64,000 nucleotides of DNA from positions 62,001-126,000 of the forward strand of contig NZ_JAFEVR010000003.1 of the NCBI RefSeq assembly GCF_017352375.1, written 5' to 3'. The translations under genes and the position numbers were made by a program. This document shows, piece after piece, positions 36,272 through 45,044 of this stretch. Origin of the DNA: Mycolicibacterium sp. S2-37. GTDB lineage: Bacteria; Actinomycetota; Actinomycetes; Mycobacteriales; Mycobacteriaceae. The notes below the pieces were generated by a model. That model did no database searches. It saw only the letters and a program-made list of their open reading frames with translations, and was not told the DNA's origin. Numbering within the stretch: the stretch's first letter is position 1; every line of letters begins with the position of its first letter.

Positions 36272-36769
36272 TCATGACGAAGAACTGGTCAGCTCGACGT
36301 AGGCGTCGATGATCGAGTCGATGTCCTGGTCGACGTCGATGGTGACACCTTTCTCGTCTGGAGTCAGCGCCTCGAGCGTGGCGAACTGCGACGCCAGCAG
36401 TGAGGCCGGCATGAAGTGCCCGGGCCTGCTGGCCTGGCGGCGGCCGATCACCTCCGGGGGACCGAACAGGTGCAGGAAACCGACGTCAGGACAGTGTCGG
36501 CGCAACACGTCGCGGTAGCGGCGTTTGAGGGCCGAACAACTCATCACGCCGCCTTCGGGATGGGCAGCGAGCCACACGCCGATGCTCTCCAGCCACGGCT
36601 CGCGGTCGATGTCGTCGAGCGGGTGGCCGGCGCTCATCTTGGCGATGTTGGCGGCCGGGTGGAAATCGTCGGCGTCGGCGAACGGAACCCGCAGACGCTG
36701 GCCGAGAGCCGCACCCACGGTCGACTTGCCGGACCCCGACACACCCATGACGACCACTGGCGACGGCAC
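36272..36769 (-). CDS. gntK: gluconokinase
   Basis: 165 residues of the GntK family, which phosphorylates gluconate with ATP to 6-phosphogluconate. MGVSGSGKST is the Walker A loop, followed by the family's DADDFHP and CSALKRRYRD segments and the HLFGPPEVIGRRQASRPGHFMP lid. Length is normal. The GTG at 36769 gives the usual short N-terminus. It stands alone, with no gluconate permease in view. Confidence 0.9.
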   Translation of the reverse strand: MPSPVVVMGVSGSGKSTVGAALGQRLRVPFADADDFHPAANIAKMSAGHPLDDIDREPWLESIGVWLAAHPEGGVMSCSALKRRYRDVLRRHCPDVGFLHLFGPPEVIGRRQASRPGHFMPASLLASQFATLEALTPDEKGVTIDVDQDIDSIIDAYVELTSSSS

Positions 36770-36842
36770 GATGACGGCCTACCCGATTGTGGCAGCAGCC
36801 ACACCCGCACGATCACGAGTTCCGGCGTGATTGACTGCGAGG

Positions 36843-37730
36843 GTGAGCAGACACCCCGTGTTGGCGCGCCGCTTCTTCGAGAGGTTCGAGCCCGTTCACG
36901 CGGTCACCTATTTCGCACCCGAGGTCCGCGCCGCGCTGGACGGTCTCGGCTACCGGGGCTTCTGGATGGGCTATTTCGCGGCCAGGTCCGCTCCCCTGGG
37001 TCGGGTGCCGGCCGACGTCGTCACGGCCCTGTTCTACAACTTCTCGCCGGAGCGGGTGGCCAAGGCGCTGCCCGCCGCGTGGGACGCCGCGCCGCCCGAC
37101 GCCGCCCTCCAGGTCCGTGAACGGTCGGCGACCGCGGCGCTGAACCGTTACGGGGTGACCGCCGACGACGATGTTCGCGCCGCCGCCGACCTGCTGGAGA
37201 AGGCGGCCCGAGGCCTGCCGGTGGACGGGCGGGCACTCTTCGCCGCCAACAAGACATTGACCTGGCCGGACGAGCCCGTCGCCAAGCTGTGGCACGCCAC
37301 CACCCTGCTGCGCGAACATCGCGGCGACGGGCACGTCGCGGTGCTGAGCACCGCCGGGTTGAGCGGTCGCGAGTGCAATGTGCTGCATGCGACGGCCGGG
37401 CGGGTCCCACGCGAGATGATCATGCGCAGCCGCGACTATGACGATGCGCAGTGGGATCACTACACCGGCCGGTTGGCCGACCGTGGCTTGCTCGACGACC
37501 AGGGTGAAATGACCGAGGCGGGCCGCGCCCTCAAACAGCACATCGAGGATGCGACCGACGCGCTGGCGCTCAGCGCACTCGACGCGCTCGACGACGCCGA
37601 GGTGGAGACTCTGTTCGGGACGCTGACCCCGATCACCCGCAGTGTCGTCGCCGGCGGGGACGTCCCAGCCGCGACCCCGATGGGTCTTAGCCGTGACGAT
37701 CTCGAGGACGACAGCGCTCATCTGGGGTGA
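36843..37730 (+). CDS. SCO6745-family (MarR-like helix-turn-helix) protein
   Basis: About 295 residues resembling an actinobacterial family named after SCO6745. The FERFEPVHAVTYFAPEVRAALDGLG opening, the YGVTADDDVRAAADLLEKAA middle and a C-terminal winged-helix-like part (TGRLADRGLLDDQGEMTEAGRALKQHIE) are seen. A regulatory role is plausible but unproven. A TTG at 36831 is an alternative start adding four residues. Confidence 0.65.
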   Translation: MSRHPVLARRFFERFEPVHAVTYFAPEVRAALDGLGYRGFWMGYFAARSAPLGRVPADVVTALFYNFSPERVAKALPAAWDAAPPDAALQVRERSATAALNRYGVTADDDVRAAADLLEKAARGLPVDGRALFAANKTLTWPDEPVAKLWHATTLLREHRGDGHVAVLSTAGLSGRECNVLHATAGRVPREMIMRSRDYDDAQWDHYTGRLADRGLLDDQGEMTEAGRALKQHIEDATDALALSALDALDDAEVETLFGTLTPITRSVVAGGDVPAATPMGLSRDDLEDDSAHLG

Positions 37731-37739
37731 GTGGCGCAC

Positions 37740-38090
37740 TCACTTCTTGAGCGGGTCGTGGCCCCAGTTCATCAGTGAGTACCGCCAGGCGGTGTCTCCG
37801 ACATCTCCCGACGGACGTTGCGCGAGATGGCGTTTCGCGTAGCCCACCACCTTGCGCATGTGCGCGTAGTCGTCGCCGCCGAGGTCGCCCTTCTTGGCTT
37901 CGAGGATTTTCACGATGTGCCGGCCGCTGGCGTGGCCGGTGGCCTCTCCGCCACCCGACTTCTGACCGACGGACTTCGACTCGTCGCTGTCGAGCCACGT
38001 GTGCAGTTCCTTGGGCGTCATGTTGACGATGTCGGTGAACTCTGACCAGCTCTGCTCGCGCTCGTCGTCGTCATGGTCTCGACCGGACAT
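37740..38090 (-). CDS. DUF3140 family protein
   Basis: 116 residues, charged and without membrane segments or signal. The FTDIVNMTPKELHTWLDSDES segment and the DDYAHMRKVVGYAKRHLAQRP segment are typical of DUF3140, a family related to fungal and bacterial proteins with plasmid-like or DNA-linked contexts but no known function. It lies two bases after the DUF2945 gene and is probably co-transcribed with it; such pairs recur in actinobacteria. Confidence 0.75.
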   Translation of the reverse strand: MSGRDHDDDEREQSWSEFTDIVNMTPKELHTWLDSDESKSVGQKSGGGEATGHASGRHIVKILEAKKGDLGGDDYAHMRKVVGYAKRHLAQRPSGDVGDTAWRYSLMNWGHDPLKK

Positions 38091-38092
38091 CG

Positions 38093-38305
38093 CTACTTCT
38101 TCTTCAGCGCGCTCGGCTTGTGCACCGCGTCACCGCCGCTCTTGTCGCTCACGACGCGGTACTGCGGTTCATCCTTGGAGGCCTTGACCTTCCGGCCCGC
38201 AGCCTCGGTTTCGGAGGTGATCTTCTCCGCGACCTTGCCCTCGGCCGTACTCCCGTGAGACTGCCAGGTGACCTTGTCGCCCTTGTTGAATTCGTTGTCG
38301 CTCAT
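38093..38305 (-). CDS. DUF2945 (hypervirulence-associated Tudor-like) protein
   Basis: 70 residues. The FNKGDKVTWQSHGSTAEGKVAEKI opening is the small beta-barrel of the DUF2945/HVA1 family, and the end is Lys-rich (SALKKK). Molecular function is unknown. It forms a two-gene unit with the DUF3140 gene. Confidence 0.8.
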   Translation of the reverse strand: MSDNEFNKGDKVTWQSHGSTAEGKVAEKITSETEAAGRKVKASKDEPQYRVVSDKSGGDAVHKPSALKKK

Positions 38306-38373
38306 ATCGGCCGGATACCCGCGTCAGGGTGGTCCTCCGCGCGCGTTCGGATTCCGTAATCTTTTCGGCGGTG

Positions 38374-38703
38374 TCAGCGTGGTCCGTACATGATCAGCCC
38401 GACGCCGATCATGCACACCAGTCCGCCGGTGACGTCCCAGCGGTCCGGACGAAATCCGTCGGCGACCATGCCCCAGACCAGCGACCCGGCGATGAACACC
38501 CCACCGTAGGCCGCCAGCACCCGGCCGAAATTGGCGTCAGGCTGGAACGCCGCCACGAAACCGTAGGCGCCGAGCGCGACGGTTCCCGCGCCGATCCACA
38601 CCCAGCCCCGGTGCTCGCGCACCCCCTGCCACACCAGCCAGGCGCCGCCGATCTCGAGCAGGGCGGCGAGGGCGAACAGGGCGATCGACTTGGCCACCAC
38701 CAT
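38374..38703 (-). CDS. YnfA-family small membrane protein
   Basis: 109 residues with four predicted transmembrane helices, matching the YnfA (UPF0060) family of small putative exporters. The [19 protein letters not shown] opening, the [24 protein letters not shown] middle and the [17 protein letters not shown] end are all typical. Its ATG is adjacent to the stop of the upstream fusion gene, so the two are co-transcribed, although no functional link is known. Confidence 0.85.
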   Translation of the reverse strand: MVVAKSIALFALAALLEIGGAWLVWQGVREHRGWVWIGAGTVALGAYGFVAAFQPDANFGRVLAAYGGVFIAGSLVWGMVADGFRPDRWDVTGGLVCMIGVGLIMYGPR

Positions 38704-40701
38704 CTAGTCAGCCTGCCGGTTCCACTCCAGCCAGCCCACACCGGTGCGGCCGTCGCCGGTGGTCACGCGCGCCCAGGCGCGGGGGAATTGGCTCACGCGG
38801 CCGTCCTCGGCTGTCAGCAGTAGCGGCGCATAGCCGCGGATGTCGACGTCCAGGGTCAGGTCCGCGGGCGTCATCTCCAGCGACGTGGTGACCGGCAGAC
38901 CGGTGTCGGCGAAGGTGGCCTCCGCGGTGACGGTGTCCTGTTCGCGGAGTGGCTCGCCCGGGGGTTGCACATACCCCACGCCGAACGGCGGTGCGCCGGG
39001 GATTCGCAGGTCCAACCCGTGTAGATGGGTTCCGTCGTCGAGATGCAGCGCACTCCAGACCCATTCCATGGACCACCAGTCGCGCACCCCCCAGGAGTGG
39101 TCGCGCTGCCCGGCGACGCCGTGGAGGGTGTGCTCGCGGCCGTCGGCACTGACGGTGCCCGACACGGTGCAGGCGATCTCGTAGCGCGGGGTGATCCGGT
39201 ACTGGTACGGGGAACTCGCCGTGGTGAAGGTGAGGTCGACCGTGAGGTCGGCGGGCCTGCCTGCCTCGCTGCGCAACAACCCGGCGGCGTCGTCATAGGC
39301 CCGGCCGCTGCCACGCACGGTGACCCGGTAGGTCGTCAGCGGTTCGACGGCGGTGAGGCTCAGGTGTCCCCCGTCGGCGTGGACGTCGGAGATGTCCACG
39401 GGCAGCGGCGCCTTGAAGTCGACGAGGGCGATGGTGGGCATGTCGGGTCCGCACAGCAGCGCGTTCACCCAGGCCTTGCCCTGGTTGGGTACGAGTCCGA
39501 GCCGGATCCAGCCGCCGATGCCCTGCCGGTCGTCGGCGAAATCGAAATACCAGCTCTCGTTCCACAACTCGTCGTCGGTGGGCTGGTGCGCGCCCTCGTC
39601 CTCGGCGTCGGGCGAGAGGGCTTCGGGGACAGTCGGTTCCGGCAGGATTGCCAGCGCATCGGTGTCGAGAACGTGAGCGCAGTGCCGGGCGAGCATGGTC
39701 ATGAACAGCTCGTCACCACGCTCGGTGCGTTCGACCAGCATGGAGGAGATGATCGCCATCATCACGCCGAAGAAACTCTGCCGGCGCACCCCGTCGCGGA
39801 CGGTGTCGAGGTCCACGGAGGTCTGCTCACCGAGTGCCGCGTGATAGGCGCGCAGGAGGTCGTCGTAATGCTCCCGCCGGTCGGCGGCCGGCAGGGCGCA
39901 GCCGAGGAAATACGCGACGTCGGTGAACGCGGGGCCCCAGGTGACCGTCTGCCAATCGACGACGGTGAGTGGACGGTCGGCGCCGGCCTGACCGAACAGC
40001 ATGTTGTCGAGCCGGTAGTCACCGTGGACCAGACCATCGGCGCGCCCGGCCGCCGCCTCGGCTTCGAGGTGCGCGTCGAAGCTGTCGACCAGGCGTTCGC
40101 ACACGGTGCGGTGTTCGGGGGCGATCGAGTCGGCGTATCGCTCACAGAACCCGGCCCACAGTTGGGTGAGCAGCGCCTGGCTCACCGGCGCTTCGCGGTT
40201 GAGCCAGTCGGCGTCGGCGAGCGCGCTGTTGCCGATCAGCGGGGCGTGGATGCGTCCCAGTTCCGAGAGCGCCCGCCGCGCCTGGTCGATGGTGGCTCCG
40301 CGGATCTCGTCGCCGACGACGGCGGGGGTTGCGTCTCCCAGCAGCAGCGCGAACACCCCGGTCTGCGGGTCGTACGCGGCGTGGTAGCACGGGGCGACAG
40401 GTCCGGACAGCCGCGGGGCGATGTCGGTGTAGAACCGGACCTCGCGTTCGTAGAGGCCGAGCGCGTGACCGGTCTGACGACTGTTCTCGTCGGTGGCGGC
40501 CACCTTGAGCACCACCGAATCCGGCCCCGCCGCCGAGGGGTCGCCGTAGGTCAGGGCGACGCGGTAGCACTGGCTCATCTGGCCGGTGCCGATGCGCTCG
40601 CAGGTGAAGTCGGTGATCTCGCCCTGACCTATCGCAGCGGTGAGCCAGGCGGCGGTGAGGTCGGTGGGCCGTTCGATGACGAGGTCTGCGCTGTCGGACA
40701 C
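38704..40701 (-). CDS. fusion of an APH/EcKL-type kinase domain and a CrtC-like beta-barrel domain
   Basis: 665 residues. The N-terminal 360 are a phosphotransferase of the aminoglycoside-phosphotransferase/ecdysteroid-kinase-like group: Lys66 in VVLKVA, catalytic loop HGDYRLDNM (226-234) and metal-binding VVDW (Asp249). After an acidic linker, residues about 375-665 form a beta-rich domain with GQRDHSWGVRDWW, resembling hydroxyneurosporene-synthase/DUF7064-type proteins. This suggests phosphorylation of a lipophilic hydroxylated compound bound by the second domain; that is inference. It is followed directly by the YnfA gene. Confidence 0.75.
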   Translation of the reverse strand: MSDSADLVIERPTDLTAAWLTAAIGQGEITDFTCERIGTGQMSQCYRVALTYGDPSAAGPDSVVLKVAATDENSRQTGHALGLYEREVRFYTDIAPRLSGPVAPCYHAAYDPQTGVFALLLGDATPAVVGDEIRGATIDQARRALSELGRIHAPLIGNSALADADWLNREAPVSQALLTQLWAGFCERYADSIAPEHRTVCERLVDSFDAHLEAEAAAGRADGLVHGDYRLDNMLFGQAGADRPLTVVDWQTVTWGPAFTDVAYFLGCALPAADRREHYDDLLRAYHAALGEQTSVDLDTVRDGVRRQSFFGVMMAIISSMLVERTERGDELFMTMLARHCAHVLDTDALAILPEPTVPEALSPDAEDEGAHQPTDDELWNESWYFDFADDRQGIGGWIRLGLVPNQGKAWVNALLCGPDMPTIALVDFKAPLPVDISDVHADGGHLSLTAVEPLTTYRVTVRGSGRAYDDAAGLLRSEAGRPADLTVDLTFTTASSPYQYRITPRYEIACTVSGTVSADGREHTLHGVAGQRDHSWGVRDWWSMEWVWSALHLDDGTHLHGLDLRIPGAPPFGVGYVQPPGEPLREQDTVTAEATFADTGLPVTTSLEMTPADLTLDVDIRGYAPLLLTAEDGRVSQFPRAWARVTTGDGRTGVGWLEWNRQAD

Positions 40702-40764
40702 GAGACGAAGGTAGCAGTGGGCTGGGTCACAGTGTTGACGGGTGTCAACACCGCTCGGCCGGAG

Positions 40765-42714
40765 TCAGTGGTGGGCGCTGGTCGATGAGGTGTGGCAGGC
40801 GTCCGGAGTCGAGGCCACCACGTCGAGTGCCGGGTTCCGGTCGAAGAACCCGAACGGCTTGAGCCAGAACGACACCACGTCCACCGGCATCACCGGCCAG
40901 TCCTCTGGGCGGGTGATGTGGTGGATGCCGAAGACGTACCAGAGCACCACGTCGGCGTTGTCGATGGAGCGATTGGCCTTCGTCCACTCCCCCAGGCCGG
41001 TGTCGCGGGCCGACTGGTTGACGAATTCGCCTGCGGGCCAACGCTCGTCAGGATGATTGGGGGTTACCCACAGCGTGTGACCGATGACGTTGGCCCGTTG
41101 CAGCACCGGCGAGGACGGATCGAACATCGGCGGGATCGCCCCGGTGGGCACCAGCTTGTAGGACGGATGGGTACCCAAACCGTTGGTGACGTTGGTGTTC
41201 ACCACCTTCCATGCCCGTTGCGTGGCCCAGTCGACGTCCTGTTTGCCCTCGCCCTCGGTGCGCAGCGGCACGTTGCGTTGCACCAGGGACAGCCCGTAGG
41301 GGTTGTCGGGTCCCACCGGTTCGGCGAACGACTCCGACATGACGACGGTGTTGTCGGTGCCGTCGATGTCGAGGTCCAGGCGGGCGACGAGGAAGTGCTG
41401 GTGGAACGGCGCGTAGGTCCGTTCGTCGACGAGTGTGCCGTTGGGATGCGGCTGACCGGGCGCCAGCGGTGTGGTCACCATGATGCCGGTGGCCCGCACC
41501 TCGCATTCGATGTTGCCGTCCTGGTAGAGCCGCCAGTAGACGAGGTACTCGTAGTTGGCGACGGTGACGTGGAACGACACCGTCAGCCGGCGCATGCGGC
41601 GCACCTCGGCACCGGCGTCGTGGTCGACGTGCTTCCACAACACGGCATTGTCTTCCTCGTGGATGCAGATCGCGTTGCAGATCGTGTACGGCTCGCCGCG
41701 GCTGTTGTGCAGAACCGCGTCGAGATAGCGAATCTCGCCGAGGCAGTCGCAGCCGAGCTCCAGCGATGTCGTCATGAAACCCAGACCCCACTCGCCGATG
41801 TCGAAGGCGGTGCGCCGGTAGTGGTCTTCGGACGAGTCGCGGTACGGCACAACCATTTCCGCGAACGACAACCGGTGCGCCACCGACCGCTCGCGGTCTC
41901 CGTCGCGGTACCGGAGCTGATGGAGGGTCAGCCCCTCGCGATGGTTGAAGCCGATGCGCACCGACCAGTTCTGCCAGGTCAGCAGATTGCCGTCCACATC
42001 GAACGACGGGCCGTCGGGCTGCACGATGTGCAGCGGCTTGAGCGGCGCCCGTCGAGACTGGGCCCGTATCCGCTCGGGCACCTGCCGCGGGGCGTATTCG
42101 CCCATCACCGGCGGCAATTCGACGGCGCCTGCGGCGAACGGCCCGCTGTCCTCCAGGGCCAGCAGTTCCATCGCGTTGAGGTCGACCACACAGTGCAGAC
42201 CGGTGACCAGGTGGGCGTACGGGTTCGCGCCCGGTGCGTCCCGGTGCCAGATGTCGGCCCAGCCGATCCTGCGGTCGCGGTACTCCGGCGGGGCGACGGC
42301 CGCACCGTAGGTCCAGGTGTCGATGAAGACGCTGCCGATGTCGGTGATGCCGCGTCCGGCCAGGGCGGCGACAACATCCGGGTGTGCGCGCAGCATCTCG
42401 TCGCACTCGGTGAACTCGTCGACGGTGAAATTGGCCTGTACGCCGGGGATGTGGTCGAACGATTCGACGCGATCGTCGGTCACCGACACCGTGGCCCGGT
42501 AGGTGGCGTTCGCCGCCCGGTCGAGGCAGAGCACGACCGCGCGGCGCGGTGGGCGATCACCCGTCCGTTCGAATCCGGCCAGCGCCGGCTTGTCGGGTTC
42601 GATCAGTTCGATCGATGCGAAGCGCCAGCCCTCGCCGACCCCGTGTTCCCGGTGCAGTGCGGCCGCCACCGCGGTGAACTCATCGGCGGACAGTGGGTCG
42701 AGAGGGTGCGCCAC
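40765..42714 (-). CDS. copper-containing primary-amine oxidase
   Basis: About 649 residues. It oxidatively deaminates primary amines to aldehydes with release of hydrogen peroxide and ammonia. The topaquinone precursor is the first Tyr of NYEY (near residue 388), the catalytic base is the Asp in AFDIGEWG (near 305), and copper ligands are the HQH and the His in the C-terminal FGIHHITRPEDWPVMP. The GTG at 42714 gives the family start MAHPLDPLSADEF. A polyamine importer lies 30 kb away, but no local amine genes are seen. Confidence 0.9.
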   Translation of the reverse strand: MAHPLDPLSADEFTAVAAALHREHGVGEGWRFASIELIEPDKPALAGFERTGDRPPRRAVVLCLDRAANATYRATVSVTDDRVESFDHIPGVQANFTVDEFTECDEMLRAHPDVVAALAGRGITDIGSVFIDTWTYGAAVAPPEYRDRRIGWADIWHRDAPGANPYAHLVTGLHCVVDLNAMELLALEDSGPFAAGAVELPPVMGEYAPRQVPERIRAQSRRAPLKPLHIVQPDGPSFDVDGNLLTWQNWSVRIGFNHREGLTLHQLRYRDGDRERSVAHRLSFAEMVVPYRDSSEDHYRRTAFDIGEWGLGFMTTSLELGCDCLGEIRYLDAVLHNSRGEPYTICNAICIHEEDNAVLWKHVDHDAGAEVRRMRRLTVSFHVTVANYEYLVYWRLYQDGNIECEVRATGIMVTTPLAPGQPHPNGTLVDERTYAPFHQHFLVARLDLDIDGTDNTVVMSESFAEPVGPDNPYGLSLVQRNVPLRTEGEGKQDVDWATQRAWKVVNTNVTNGLGTHPSYKLVPTGAIPPMFDPSSPVLQRANVIGHTLWVTPNHPDERWPAGEFVNQSARDTGLGEWTKANRSIDNADVVLWYVFGIHHITRPEDWPVMPVDVVSFWLKPFGFFDRNPALDVVASTPDACHTSSTSAHH

Positions 42715-42767
42715 GCCGCTACGCAATCACATGGCGTGGCCGCCGCGCAGGCGATCCGGGAGCACCG

Positions 42768-44276
42768 TCACTGCGAGGCGAGGGAGAAGCCCTCCCACGC
42801 GCGGCGGCGGTCGGCGTGCGGGTCGTATTCGACGCGGGGCTTGCGGTCGAAGACCATCACCGCCCTGGTGTCCTCGGTGTAGAGCGGCCACCCGTCTCCG
42901 GGCTCGCCGGTTCGGCTGAACGATCGCCAGCGCCGCTGTACGTCCTTGCTCACCCGGCGTGCAGAGCGCCGGTCGGCAGCCGCGGTGAGCAGTGAACCGA
43001 ACCGGGTCCGGTAGGTGTCGAAGACCGCGAAGAGCTCGGTGGCGTGGGTCGCGCCCAGACCGGTCCACTGCAGGGTGCGCGGCGCGTAGTCATAGCGGTA
43101 GACATAGGTCGGCGCATGGCGGGAGTGGGCCTCGGCGATCTGCCAGGTGGCCGTTCCGAAAGCCAAGTCGCCGCCGAGCCGCACGCACGCCGCCGAGTTC
43201 GGATAGCCGGGATAGGCGGCGGTGATCCGGTCACGCCGCTCGGCGTCGGCGTCGGCGAGCAGCAGCTCGATCATCGACTCGTCCATCGGCAGCAGCGGCA
43301 GGAACCGGGTGAACAGACGGCCCTCGTCGGCGTTGTTGCCCACGATCAGCGGAACCCGATGCGCGCTGCCCTGACGCATCGCCGCGACGGGGTCGACGGG
43401 CAGGTAGTCGGTACCGAAGGTGGGGCCGACCGGAAATGAACCCGGCAGCTCCTCCTGGCCATTGCCGACCAAGGCTTCCAGCGTCTTGCCCAGATCGGCC
43501 GACCGCGCCGACATCAGCGCAGCGGCCCCCTCGCCGGGTTCCGCGCCCAGTAGTTCGACGAACCGGGCGGCGAAGCGGGCGGCGGATTCGGCCGACCGGA
43601 TCATGCCGCTGGCCGGACTCTCGGAGATGACCCGCGCAAAGAGCCCCTCGGCCTGCGGGACGGCGAGCAGCGTCGCCACCGCGTGGGCTCCGGCGCTTTC
43701 CCCGAAGATCGTCACGTTGCCCGGGTCGCCGCCGAAGGCCGCGATGTTGTCGCGCACCCAGCGCAGCGCCATCACCATGTCGCGCAACATCAGGTTGCCG
43801 TCGATCGGGTGCTCGGGCGTGGACAACGAGGACATGTCCATACAACCCAGCGCGCCGAGCCGGTAGTTGACCGACACGTAGACGCACCCGCGACGGGCCA
43901 GTGCGGCACCGTCGTAGATCGGTGTGGCCGAGCTGCCCATGAAGTAGCCGCCGCCGTGCACGAAGAACATCACCGGCAGCGGCCCGTCCTGCGGCTTGTC
44001 CGGTGCGACGACGTTGAGGGTCAGGCAGTCCTCGCCCATCGGCTGGTATTTGCCGACGCCCAGCAGCGTGTAGCGCCGCGGCTGCGGGGCACAGTTGCCG
44101 AATCCGTGGCAGTAGCGCACGCCGCGCCACGGCTCCGCCGGCAGCGGCGCCCGGAAGCGCAGCGGGCCCACCGGGGGTTGCGCATACGGGATCGACCGCC
44201 AGCGGTGCACCCCGTCGCGGGTGAAGCCCTCGAGCGTCCCCGTGCTGATGGACGTGCGGATGGTACGTTCGTGCAT
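42768..44276 (-). CDS. type-B carboxylesterase/lipase
   Basis: 502 residues of the carboxylesterase family in the alpha/beta-hydrolase superfamily. It has HGGG (107-110) for the oxyanion hole, GESAG with nucleophile Ser194, an acidic NNADEG segment and His in LGATHATELFAVF. No signal peptide is visible, so it is probably cytosolic. The ATG at 44276 starts at the family N-terminus (RTSISTGTLEGFTRDGVHRWRSIPYA). The substrate ester is unknown. It lies 53 bases upstream of the amine oxidase on the same strand. Confidence 0.85.
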   Translation of the reverse strand: MHERTIRTSISTGTLEGFTRDGVHRWRSIPYAQPPVGPLRFRAPLPAEPWRGVRYCHGFGNCAPQPRRYTLLGVGKYQPMGEDCLTLNVVAPDKPQDGPLPVMFFVHGGGYFMGSSATPIYDGAALARRGCVYVSVNYRLGALGCMDMSSLSTPEHPIDGNLMLRDMVMALRWVRDNIAAFGGDPGNVTIFGESAGAHAVATLLAVPQAEGLFARVISESPASGMIRSAESAARFAARFVELLGAEPGEGAAALMSARSADLGKTLEALVGNGQEELPGSFPVGPTFGTDYLPVDPVAAMRQGSAHRVPLIVGNNADEGRLFTRFLPLLPMDESMIELLLADADAERRDRITAAYPGYPNSAACVRLGGDLAFGTATWQIAEAHSRHAPTYVYRYDYAPRTLQWTGLGATHATELFAVFDTYRTRFGSLLTAAADRRSARRVSKDVQRRWRSFSRTGEPGDGWPLYTEDTRAVMVFDRKPRVEYDPHADRRRAWEGFSLASQ

Positions 44277-44353
44277 CTTTCGACGGTAGCGAACGTGGTG
44301 CGCTTCGCCGCGCCTGACCGGCCTCGGCGCGCCGGGCCGATAGCCTGACCCGC

Positions 44354-45043
44354 ATGCGGATTGCCGTTCTCGCCGCCACCGCTGTGCTCGTCGCGGGGTG
44401 TTCGCAGGGCGTCGGCGGCCAACCGGAGCCCGAATCGCCGCAGCAGCCGGGGCCGGGGTCGGCCGCCGCACCCACCGCGACCCCGACCGGCTCGCCCGAT
44501 CCGTCACCGCCGTCGCGGCCACCTGCCGCTGCGGCACCCGTGGCCGAGGTGATCGCGTGGATCGAGGCCGCCCCGCCTGCCGCCGTCGAGGGGTTCCACT
44601 CTGTCAGCAGGGAGGGGACCGCAACCGATCTCGGCGACGGCGTCGCATTCGTGACGCCCTCAGGCACCTCCAGCTGTGTGACCGACGGTCGCGCCGCAGG
44701 CGCGCTGACGTGCCTGGTCGAGCTCAGCGACCCGCCGCCGCGGCCGGCGGACGTGTACGGCGAGTGGAAGGGTGGCTGGGTCGACTATCCCGGGCCCACC
44801 CTGACGGTGGGATCCGCGCACGCCGATGCGGGTCCGTTCGCCGCAGGCTTCGGCGCCGAGCTGCCCTACGGGCGGGCGCTGGGCTTCGGTGACTACCGGT
44901 GCCGCACCGACCAGAGCGGCTTGTTCTGCGTGAACTACGCCCACCGGTCCGCGGTCAAGATCAGCGATGCCGGTGTCGACACCTTCGGTTGCCTCCGACA
45001 GGAGGCGCCGCCTGCTGATGTGGGCACGCGGTTCAGCTGCTGA
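44354..45043 (+). CDS. lipoprotein of unknown function
   Basis: 229 residues. Signal peptide and lipobox VAGC (Cys16), then a Pro/Ala/Ser-rich linker to about residue 65 and a globular domain with five cysteines (SCVTDG, LTCLVEL, DYRCRTD, LFCVNY, FGCLRQ, with a final C) that look ready for disulfide bonding outside the membrane. I do not recognise the family. It is divergent from the carboxylesterase and converges on ssuD with one base between stops. Confidence 0.65.
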   Translation: MRIAVLAATAVLVAGCSQGVGGQPEPESPQQPGPGSAAAPTATPTGSPDPSPPSRPPAAAAPVAEVIAWIEAAPPAAVEGFHSVSREGTATDLGDGVAFVTPSGTSSCVTDGRAAGALTCLVELSDPPPRPADVYGEWKGGWVDYPGPTLTVGSAHADAGPFAAGFGAELPYGRALGFGDYRCRTDQSGLFCVNYAHRSAVKISDAGVDTFGCLRQEAPPADVGTRFSC

Positions 45044-45044
45044 C

